From contig JAUCBJ010007041.1 in NCBI GenBank assembly GCA_032718475.1, positions 1-64,000 of the forward strand: a stretch of 64,000 nt of DNA, given 5' to 3'. Source of the DNA: Nemertoderma westbladi (Eukaryota > Xenacoelomorpha > Nemertodermatida > Nemertodermatidae). The translations under genes were made by a program, and so were the position numbers. The notes below the pieces were generated by a model, which did no database searches, was not told the origin of the DNA, and saw nothing but the letters and a program-made list of their open reading frames with translations. This document shows, in pieces, positions 35,018-44,464 of this stretch (positions are counted from its first letter, which is position 1; every line of letters starts with the position of its first letter).

Positions 35018-37805
35018 CAGTAGTAATGCAGTAGGCCTATCTGGCTGTCAGGCAAATGTCCACCTATTGTTTACGTGGTAACCAATGACTGTGACGGGAT
35101 CATAGATCCCGACCAGGTTAGATATGTACGCGTCACCGTTTCGCTGAAGCAGCTGTGCTATAGGAGTTGGCCGAAGGCCGTCGGGGAAATAATCGAGTTT
35201 GTGTTTCTCAATGTTAATCTTCCGAAATGATAATAGCACAGGACTGTGTATATAATGAATATCACAATACAAAATGACAGCAGAAAATACACAGATATTA
35301 ATCGGTTATGTTGGTAGCGGTGACGGTCATAAACTATGACCGGTCTGCAACTCTGTGATTAATGAACTGACCGGTAAATCAGTAATACAGAATAATATAT
35401 GATTGATACACACAGTTATTGGTTTCACCTCTTACTCTACTTGGCCTTCTGTACCCAATGGATGCTTTACTATCTCTGATCAAGTGCTTCCCTCCCTGCT
35501 ATTGGCCAATATACTAATTGTCACTTTGGCACTCCCTGTGAGTGTTTCCCCCCGCCGCTAGCCTCTACTAGCTGTGTTCTCCCTCCGAGGTGGTTTGACC
35601 TCTCACCTCTCTCTGTGGCTTTAGGGCTTGTGCCGCCCCCCCCCCCCCCCAACGTTGGTTATGAGGCGAGATTATTATTGGTAATCTCGTATCCCCAACT
35701 ATATTGATAAAATGCCACTGGTCCCATTCTCTGGTGGATAATGCATCGGAATTGAATCCGCTTACAATGACGGCGTTAAGTAATGTCCACTAAGGGGACA
35801 TTACTTAACGGATAACACCAAATACAATACGAAATGTACATGCCAATACAATGCTGTAATGTCCTCTAAAGTTGTAAAGTGCTAAATAACAACTCGCTGT
35901 TAATACAAACGGCGTGTAGTACAGTAATGTTACAATTTTGGAATAAAAAACCTTACCGTTAGATATGTGTTACAGTAGTACCAAAGTACAGTATGTAAAA
36001 AACTAAAAAACAACAAGACATAGCCGTTGCATGCAATCAGCGATCAGCTGACAGCAGCCAGCTGATCAGTAGGTTTCGTCTCCCTTTGTGACATCGAACG
36101 GCTCCAACCTATAAATCGCATCTGATTTTTAATATTTTTAAGCACCAAATTTTTTATTACCGAAGTTTATGCAAGAAATGTAAATACATATTTTATTGTT
36201 TATTTATGTAAAAGTAATCTCTTATTGTAAATACTGTGCTTTTATCTTTGGAACAAACAACGGGAACCTCTCGGAAACAAGGTTCGCTTTAAGAGGCTAT
36301 CCCCGGTGCGCAATGTATCTTAATAATAACTTCAGTCTAATACCAATAATAACTGTTTCTGACAAATTGGTTCGCCTTCAACCTTAATTATAAAATGCGA
36401 ATTTTCTGTCAAGACCTACTTGAAGTCAATCTCACCGGAGATCTTCAGCAGATCTCAGAATCCGTCGGTCAAATAAATCCTCTACTTGATCAACCAGGCC
36501 GAAACACACTGGCGGGCGATCGATCTGGGGATAATCCTAGTTAACAGTTGGTTTGTATTTATGTGGCATTTACAAAGCGTCGGATGTTTCCTGTTATAGA
36601 CTGCTGAGTGAGTAGTCTTTGACCGCCTTCTAATGTTTCTGGGGAGGGGGGGGGGGGGGGGGCACCCCCAGTTTTTTTTTGGACAGTTTTTTTTAATGTG
36701 TTTTCGATGTAAAATTTTATGGTGATTCCAAATCTGAAGTCAGTTTTGCGATAAGTTGTTTCATTCTCAAATTATGGAAACTTTTGTAGTTTTCACCCAA
36801 AATTTGAACATTTGGAATTTTGGTGGAGCAGTACTTTTGACAGCAAAAAAAAATCATTAAACAACCAAAAATTTCGAAATATTTTGCTATTTTGCAATCA
36901 GCGCTAAAAATTACTTTTAATTATTAGCTAAAACTTAATTAGGAAGCCTGGAAGGATCTCATTTTCATTGTCCAAGCTCGCTCGACCTAGTTGTACAGTT
37001 AGTAGTTGTACTAGTAGGAATAAAAACCATAAAAGAAGATCACTTTTGAGAAAATTTGAAAAGTGCTCATTTTGAGTGCATGTTTGGTCAGTTGTACTAA
37101 GGAGGAAATTTTAATGTAATTTTTCTCGCGTTGGCTTTTTTGGACACTTTCTCTATCTACTTTTTAACTACCCGACCCATTTTCTCTGAATTACGTTGTG
37201 AAATATTGCGCGCAAACATTGTGTTGATAGAATATTGAAATTTTGTTTAAAAAACATTATGGCATTTTTCGTATCAAAAGTACCCAATGAATCTAAAAAA
37301 ATCGGTAAAATTTCGCGATTTTTTACACAAAAAATTCCACAACTTTTCTATTCACTCAAAATCGAACAGACGAGCCGTCAACCCCTTTTCAACCCCTTTT
37401 CTAGGAGATTCTTGATGGCATAATTAGACGAGCCCGGAAATATTTTTTGCCATTCAGCCAGTAAATTTGAAAAGTTCCCGAAATATATGTGGGGCGAGCC
37501 ACGAAGTGAGTGAGCCTTAGCGTAGGGGTACCATTAATCAACCTGTCGTTCTGTCGCGGTTTTTTTGCTGTGTTCAATTTTAAACGTTAATAACTCGGCC
37601 AATCCTTGATGAAATCTATCCAAACTTGGTACACTGTTGTTTGGCAAACGTTTCGACATTTTCCAAGTAGAATTTACGTGTGGCCTTCGAGAAGCTAAGA
37701 TAAATGCAGTTAATTAGGTAATTAATTAATTCCTGTAAAAAAAGTATTTTCAAGCCTGTCTTTTAGAGAAAATTAATTATTTTATCGTATACTACTACTA
37801 CTACT
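35018..37805. other. Unannotated region with hairpins and homopolymers
   Basis: No gene that I can support. The minus frame 35048-35272 contains DGLRPTPIAQLLQRNG, which resembles the helix-turn-helix start of some transposases (GLKPxxIARLLxxEG), but nothing follows it. A 9-bp inverted repeat GATCAGCTG/CAGCTGATC is at 36042-36067. C and G runs lie at 35636-35650 and 36646-36662. The last ~10 bases are the TAC-repeat tail of the LINE that follows. Confidence 0.4.
35774..35810. repeat. Perfect 15-bp-stem hairpin
   Basis: CGTTAAGTAATGTCC at 35774-35788 and its exact complement at 35796-35810 flank the loop ACTAAGG. It may be the centre of a foldback or MITE-like element. Confidence 0.85.
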
Positions 37806-38337
37806 AGGTCGAGCGAACTCGGACAGTGGAAATGAGATCCTTCCAGGCTTCCCGATTCTCCATAGTTGTCGCAATTTCGTTTCTCCCAAGTTCAGTATCC
37901 CTTTCAAGTTGATCTATATAAGTTATGGCAGGTCGTCCACGACTACGCTTTCCATGAGTTGGTTGCCAGAGAAGTAGATCTGGTATGACCTCGTCTTTAC
38001 TTCGCCAGCAGTGCCCACTGAATCTTAATCTGCGTTCACGGAGGGTGGTTGATACAGGTGGTATTGTACCATAAAGCTCGGCGTTTGTCATGTGTTGTCT
38101 CCAGTTGATGTTTAGGGCTGCCCTTAGTAGTCTTGTGTAGCAACCATCAATTCGTTGTTCAAGTGATTTAGTCAGTGTCCAGGTCTCACCCCCGTATAAA
38201 AATACACTTTCCACTGTGGCTCGAAAGAACTTAGTCTTCAGGTGCCTGGAGAGATCTGATTTCCAGATGGTATCCATTTTTGATAGAGCTACCCAAGCCT
38301 TTGCTTTCCTAACTTCTATGTCCTTTTTGCTACTCTC
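37806..38337 (-). pseudogene. Older LINE, 3'-terminal fragment
   Basis: Encodes the reverse transcriptase C-terminus: WIESSKKDIEVRKAKAWVAL, then FLYGGETWTLTKSLEQRIDG, LRFSGHCWRSKDEVIPDLLL and the end ISTVRVRST. Same broad group as the 18.4-kb LINE but a different family, ending CTCGACCTAGTAGTAGTAG. The other parts of this element lie at 39714-40204, 40580-41237 and 42215-42410, separated by three insertions. Confidence 0.85.
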
Positions 38338-38344
38338 TATCCAT

Positions 38345-39706
38345 CTTCAAATACGCTGACGACATTACAAACTATCACACATGTCCCATTTTACCATGTA
38401 AAAACGACTCGGTGAAAGCAGGCCTATCGCTGCTACAGATAGACTGTGATATTATATCAAGCTGGTGTAACAAATGGAGAGTAAAGGCAAATGGGGACAA
38501 GACCGAGGTGATCATATTTGGAGCCCCGGAAGTTGACCCAGATAACCTAACCCCACTCGAGCTGCGAAACTTCAAGTGCAAATTCGTTGCCAGAACAAAA
38601 ATATTAGGAATTACATTGGACCGGAACCTAACCTTTAAAGATCACATGAAGGCTGTTTGGAAGAAGTTCTGGGGTTGTTGGGATCCAATATCCAAATTTA
38701 TCAGTCCCAGTTATGGTATCTGTCTCCCAACAGCAATTAAGATCATACATGCAGTACTTCTTCCGCGTATTATGTATGCATCACAAATATGGTAAACACC
38801 TCCACAATGACTTCTCTCCACGAGATGTGGGGAATAATGTTGAAGCGTGTTACTGGGACACCATTCAATCCGGATCGATCGAAAATGGAATTAGTATGTG
38901 GTCTACCGTCGCCTGTACTATGGTGCAGGCATGTAGCCACAAAATACCTACTCAAGTTACTGTCGAGAAGCGATCACTATACATGTATTTACTGGCTATC
39001 AGTCTACTATCGGGTAAATGATAATCATATCTATGCGCTACACTCATCATATGTACGATCTTACTTAGCATGGCATCTCGGGTTGCGATCGTCCATCTCA
39101 CTACCTTCAATATGTAATTTAGATTCAAGTCTCTTTGTATACAAGAAACACGATACCGATAAGTATTTATGCAAACTTTGGAGAAACATGTTAGTGGCTA
39201 AATCCGTTAATCCCGAAAATATCGGATCTCCACCTCTTGAACCAATGAATCTGAGATGTTGTAGAGTTCAGGAATCGTTTGTATTGGGCTTGATCCTCGG
39301 GCAGGCCAATACCGCGTACATGAGGCATTTCTACGGCGACCTAGAGTCAAACCTCTGCATATGCGGAGCAATAGAAACTGGCCATCACTTCCTATTCGGT
39401 TGTCCGGAAAGAAGCTCCACAAAGCTAATTGAGGTTTTTGATCGATGCGACCTAGAAACTCTTTGCTACGTACGGAACCGGTAGCTATTGGGCGTGCTCG
39501 CCAAGGTCTAAATTTGTTAGACACTTTTTAAATTTAATATATAACTTTATTTATTTTTACAGTAAGTTGAGTCCGAACTGAACAGTCATAAATAAGCCAA
39601 TTTTACTGTTATGCTAATAAGTATAAATGCTATTTGATTTTAACTTTGTGCCTCCATTTGCCCGCATCTTATGGGTTTTTAATTTAATACAAGATCAATA
39701 TATATA
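38345..39706 (+). pseudogene. Nested plus-strand LINE fragment, different clade
   Basis: Starts inside a reverse transcriptase at motif C (FKYADDITNY, YADD at 38352-38363), continues KWRVKANGDKTEVIIFG and KILGITLDRNLTFKDHM, then after a frameshift near 38790 runs to 39484 with a zinc-binding-type end (CICGAIETGHHFLFGCP). A further ~220 bp of AT-rich 3' UTR reaches 39706. Both edges carry TATCCAT (38338-38344 and 39707-39713), a 7-bp target-site duplication. The split host LINE reads GSWI on one side and ESSKK on the other. 5'-truncated and frameshifted, hence inactive. Confidence 0.85.
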
Positions 39707-39713
39707 TATCCAT

Positions 39714-40204
39714 GATCCAAGGTACTGGAAGTCATCGACCTTCCTTAGTTGATTATTATCAATGGTTGTCAAGTTTCCATCAACATTAAAGGTCATGAAT
39801 TCGGTATTGGTAGCATTTATATGCAATCCAACCTCCTTAGCAGCCCTCTCCACTTTATTTAGTAGAAGCTGTGCATCTGCTAGGGTATTAGAGAGCAGGG
39901 CGATGTCATCCGCAAAGTCGGTGTCTGTGACTGTAATTGCCGGATATCTACTACTTCTGCGTTCTTGAAGTGTGAATCCCAGATCTTCACCCTTTGTGGC
40001 CGTCCTCATTGCGTAATCCAGCACAATTACAAATAGTAATGGTGCTAATGTGTCACCTTGCAGTACGCCAGCCAGGATTGAGAAAAACTCAGTTTCACCA
40101 TCTGGTGAGAGTACCTGCGCTTCTGTGTCACAATATAACAATCCAATGCCAGCAACAATTACTTCTGGTATTCCATAAGCTCTTAGGATTTCAAGCATTT
40201 TACC
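39714..40204 (-). pseudogene. Older LINE, reverse transcriptase palm fragment
   Basis: Encodes, in order, GKMLEILRAYGIPEVIVAGI, GVLQGDTLAPLLFVIVLDYA (motif B), TDTDFADDIALLSNT (motif C, FADD), VGLHINATNTEFMTF and VDDFQYLGSWI, where the nested LINE begins. The frame is open through this part. The upstream edge is the duplicated TCTATGGATGG of the inverted-repeat insertion. Confidence 0.85.
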
Positions 40205-40215
40205 TCTATGGATGG

Positions 40216-40568
40216 ATTCGGAAACAGTTTTTGATGAGGGAAATCTTAATAGAATAATGAACGATATCGCCAAAGAAATAATTCTCCACTTCATTTCAAA
40301 TTTTGAGTTTGTATATTACTGTAGTTAGATTTATAATCACAATGTAGTATTATTAAAATTGTGTTTACTTAGGCCTGTATTTGTTGTACCGTTAATCCAG
40401 TATTAGAATAGGCAGTTGTTTTTACTTACCCTGAAGATGGCTCTATTTTGAGTTGAAACGTTGGTTCATGTCTGTATGTCTTATTATGTATTTGTTATTG
40501 TTTAATTTAATATTAATTTGATTTGAAATGAAGTGGAGAATTATTTCTTTGGCGATATCGTTCATTAT
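40216..40568 (+). mobile_element. 353-bp inverted-repeat insertion with hammerhead-like core
   Basis: Flanked by TCTATGGATGG at 40205-40215 and 40569-40579, an 11-bp target-site duplication in the LINE motif-A codons. A 51-bp perfect inverted repeat occupies 40251-40301 and 40521-40571; the left arm lies 35 bp inside the edge while the right arm runs to the edge. CTGAAGA (40431-40437), GGCTC/GAGTT pairing around TATTTT (40439-40454) and GAAAC (40455-40459) resemble a hammerhead ribozyme core. Penelope-like elements are known to carry such motifs and to leave variable duplications and inverted partial copies, so a Penelope fragment is my preferred reading; a MITE is the alternative. Confidence 0.6.
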
Positions 40569-40579
40569 TCTATGGATGG

Positions 40580-41237
40580 AGTCGAATGCCTTCTTGAAGT
40601 CCACAAAAGTCATGACTGCGGGGAGATTCTTTTAATTCCTTCAATCAGTCTCCGTAGTGCAAGTATCTGAGCTATTGTTGATCTACTTGGTCGAAATCCG
40701 TTTTGGCTCTTACACAGTAGTTTCTCTGTGAGGCCTAATCCTATATAGAATCATTTTATTGTATATTTTGGCAGCTACCACAAGCAGACAGATCCCACGA
40801 TAGTTTGTTGGTATGCCGAGGTCTCCTTTCTTGGGGAGAGGCTTTAGTTGACCTTTAGTCCAAATTGGTGGTGGCTTTTCCCCTTTTAACATCCGGTTGC
40901 AAACATTCAATAATGGTCTATTTAGCACTCCGGTTTTCCATACCTCCGCTGGGATTTCATCTAATCCACTCGCTTTATTAGGCCTATTGGACATTCTTTT
41001 AATGCTTCTTTGGAGTTCGGCAGGTGTAAAGTCCCATGTTTCTATAGGTAGTGTCTTGTCATATATTTTCCTTGTAGGGCTGACCTCGATGTTTGGTGGC
41101 TGCCCAAGCAAGTTGCTGAAGTGATTTTTCCACTTCCCAACACGTTCTTCACGACTATCGGCTTTGAGGCGCCCCTTTGCACAACTTTTCCGACCAGATA
41201 CCTCATTTACAGTTTGCCAGGTAAGTCTTGATTGTTG
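40580..41237 (-). pseudogene. Older LINE, reverse transcriptase N-terminal fragment
   Basis: Encodes LTWQTVNEVSGRKSCAKGRL, VGKWKNHFSNLLGQPP, NKASGLDEIPAEVWKTG, LKPLPKKGDL and NYRGICLLVVAAKIYNKM. Near 40630-40750 the frame breaks, then motif A resumes as FVDFKKAFDSIHR up to the insertion site. Typical linker and fingers order of an APE-type LINE. Confidence 0.8.
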
Positions 41238-42214
41238 GGTCAGAGTAAAACGCGGATCAGGATCCGGATTCTATCATTTAACATTGTCCCTATGGAAGTC
41301 GACTGAATTTACATTTTTAGGGTGTAATCTACGGATCCGTGCACTGCTAAATTTACCGAATCCGTAACCGAGTGTAAAATGCGGATTGGCCTTTTTTTCA
41401 GATCCGGAACGGAGTGTAAAGCGCGGATTCATGTTTTAGGCTAAATCCTGAACGGAGTGTAAAACGCGGATTCATATTTCTACTGAATCCGGGATTGGGT
41501 GTAAAATGCGGATTCAGGTTTATTACAAAGTTTTATTGGATCCGGGAAGGGGTGTAAAACGCGGATTCAAGTTAATTACCATGTTTTATTGGATCCGGAA
41601 CGGAGTGTAAAATGCGGATTTAAGTTAATTACCATGTTATATTGGATCCGGGAAGGGGTGTAAAACGCGGATTCTAGTTAATTACAAAGTTTTGTTGGAT
41701 CCGGAATGGAGTGTAAAACACGGATTTACGTTAATTACCAAGTTTTATTGGATCCGGAATGGAGTGTAAAACACGGATTTCGTTAATTACCAAGTTTTGT
41801 TGGATCCGGAACTGAGTGTAAAACGCGGATTCTAGTTAATTACAATGTTTTGTTGGATCCGGAATGGAGTGTAAAACACGGATTTACGTTAATTACCAAG
41901 TTTTATTGGATCCGGAATGGAGTGTAAAACATGGATTTCGTTAATTACCAAGTTTTGTTGGATCCGGAATGGAGTGTAAAACACGGATTTCGTTAATTAC
42001 CAAGTTTTATTGGATCCGGAATGGAGTGTAAAACACGGATTTACGTTAATTACCAAGTTTTATTGGATCCGGAACGGAGTGTGAAACACGGATTTACGTT
42101 AATTACCAAGTTTTATTGGATCCGGAATTGAGTGTAAAACACGGATTTACGTTAATTAACAAGTTTTATTGGATCCGGAATGGAGTGTAAAACACGGATT
42201 TTCGTTAATTACCT
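41238..42214 (+). repeat. 53-bp minisatellite interrupting the LINE (~17 units)
   Basis: Unit: GGATCCGGAATGGAGTGTAA then AACACGGATTTACGTTAATT then ACCAAGTTTTATT. Left units (41238-41500) are degenerate and lack the TTAATTACC part; units become uniform to the right. Variable positions are mostly AACGCGG/AACACGG/AATGCGG/AACATGG, all CpG transitions. LINE coding sequence is found on both sides, so the array arose in or was inserted into the element. Confidence 0.9.
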
Positions 42215-42410
42215 TGTTAATGTTTTCGGTTGTTGGTTGTTTGGTTTTAACTTTATAGGCTATCTTAAGATCTTCTCTCTTACAAGTAACCTCAGAGTTT
42301 TGCCATGGCACATACTGTTTTCGTTTAGGTTTCTGGGGGATATGCCTCTTAGCTGATTCCTTGTGGGCTGTTATTATATTCTGGTATATTGAATCGGTGG
42401 AAACATCTCA
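42215..42410 (-). pseudogene. Older LINE, fragment upstream of reverse transcriptase
   Basis: The minus strand reads DSIYQNIITAHKESAKRHIP, QKPKRKQYVPWQNSEVTCKR and EDLKIAYK, matching the basic linker between endonuclease and reverse transcriptase in these elements (compare RKRAPWTDNKIQKCRNDL in the intact LINE). Further upstream I lose the frame and see no endonuclease domain. Confidence 0.7.
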
Positions 42411-42990
42411 ACTTGTTTTATTTCGAAAAATAGCCCCAAAACACGAAAATTGCCATCGGCGCAATGATAAAACACCAGCTGGCACTCATGAAAAATGTAT
42501 AGAGATGGCCTAGTTTGGCAACTGAATTCCTTTGACCTACCTACCGCGTAGGTCAGCATTAGTGAATGGACAGAACTTTTCACACCAATTGGTTTGTCTC
42601 AACTAAAATACATTGCGTCTAATTGTTTTATTTATAAATCTTCTGGCCAACATTAATACTATAGGCCTATAGACTGTATGTTTAAAAGGCTGTATGTTTA
42701 CTTAGCTTCATGATTATCCATAGGCTAACATTATAGTTTGAAATGTAAAAATCACCGCTTATTAATCTATATCAGGTTACTCACTGTTGATTGCAAAATG
42801 TTTTATTGATGGATTACTCTGTCAGACTCCCTCCCCTTCAGAACATTGTAGAGGGAATTTACTTTAGTTTACTCTACTGTGCCATTAAGCTGAATGGATT
42901 TGAGCAATTGCCAAGTTACAGAGTGGGATCACTCTCTGACCATCTTTTTATCAAATCTTTTTAAATTTCCATATTTTTTTTCTGACCAAA
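42411..42990. other. Unannotated DNA
   Basis: May include further decayed LINE sequence near 42411-42600, but no motif can be supported. Confidence 0.35.
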
Positions 42991-43394
42991 AGTTGCGCCC
43001 TTCGAGCAGCAAGTGAGTTACATCAAATAATAGACACACTGTTTGACTTTGTCTCTTCGAGCAGCACGTGAGTTTGGCTTTGACCCTTCGATATATGTAG
43101 TTGTGCCCTTCGAGTAGCACTTGAGTTACATCAAATAATAGACACACTGTTTGACTTTGTCCCTTCGAGCAGCACGTGAGGTTGTCTTTGACGCTTCGAT
43201 ATATGTAGTTGCGCCCTTCGAGCAGCACGTGAGTTACATCAAATAATAGACACACTGTTTGACTTTGTCCCTTCGAGCAGCACGTGAGTTTGTCTTTGGC
43301 CCTTCGATATATGTATTTGTTGCTCTTCGAGCAGCACGTGAGTTACATCAAATAATAGACACACTGTTTGACTTTGTCCCTTCGAGCAGCACGT
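42991..43394 (+). repeat. 108-bp tandem repeat (~3.7 units)
   Basis: GAGTTACATCAAATAATAGA recurs at 43015, 43123, 43231 and 43340. Each unit carries two CCTTCGAGCAGCACGTGAG words, so CACGTG appears at half-unit spacing. The minus frame across it is open by chance. Confidence 0.9.
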
Positions 43395-44464
43395 AATTAG
43401 TAATTAGCACATTATTACATAATTAGTTCTATAGGCCTACTATTTCTCGTTGTCTCTTTTATTTGAAATAAAGTCGGTTCCTTATCGGGCCGCTAGGCCC
43501 GTCACTAGTAGTTTGAAGTTTTCTAGAAAATTTCTCGTACACCACCTTGACTACCCTCACACTAATTTATTATCAGACAGAACAAAAAGCTTTACTTGAC
43601 TCGTACTGTCTCCTACGACTTGCTTCACTGGCCGCTAGGCCCGTCTCTAGTATATTTAATTATTTGAATATCATTACTGCTTCGACTGCAATTAGCTGTT
43701 TAGTACTGCGTTGATTATATTCTTATAAACCAAACCTGGCTTCGCATATTGATTGCATCGATAGTTATAAAGATCATCAGTCTGCTTTTAGGAAATATAT
43801 TTAAATACAAAAAAGGACGAGCACAACGAGGCTTATAATGACTGAATGAAGACGAGTACTGCGTTTATTATATTCCTATAAACCACCTGGTTTCGCATAT
43901 TGAACGTGCGATTAGAAATAAGTTCGTGCTACCCTTCCGTGGGTTATCTATTGGTGGATTGTAATCAGAGGAGGACATGGGCCGGTTTTTCACGGCCCGG
44001 ACAAATAATTCATGATTTAATTTAATTTTGTGATAAAAAATGCGTAACAAAAATTGTCATATTTTTGTGTTTTTGTTAACGGGATAGGCCTAATATAATT
44101 ATTCAACAATAACGGGCTTTCCAATATTTAGAAGGTGGCCCAAGCCTGAAGTGCGGGCTAACCCGGCCTGTGTGGCCTGTGTCCATCTCTGGTTGTAATA
44201 CAGCAATCTGTAATACAGTACCGGTAATACCTGAACACCAGCTGACCGGTTACCAGCTGACCAGTACCTATTATAATATTGTGATTCTGTCAGACTGTAA
44301 TTCAGCCTGTCAGCTCAGTCAGCCTCTTCAGTTCTTATTTTTAGCGGCACATTCAATAGCCTATTGCAAACTATATATCAATCCTAATGCTAATACCGGC
44401 TGACCGGTCCGTTACTCATTCGCCAATACCTATGTTTGCGTTTGGTTTGCGATAATACTGTAGT
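43395..44464. other. Unannotated DNA with short duplications
   Basis: GGCCGCTAGGCCCGTCWCTAGTA occurs at ~43488 and ~43630, with a looser relative at 32441. GTACTGCGTT-ATTATATTC-TATAAACCA occurs at ~43705 and ~43856. ACCGGT-containing words cluster at 44215-44410. No gene recognised. Confidence 0.4.

Noticed and set aside
43868-44050. Minus-strand small frame as a gene fragment
   Set aside because: No domain similarity seen; it covers a short duplicated segment also present at 43705.
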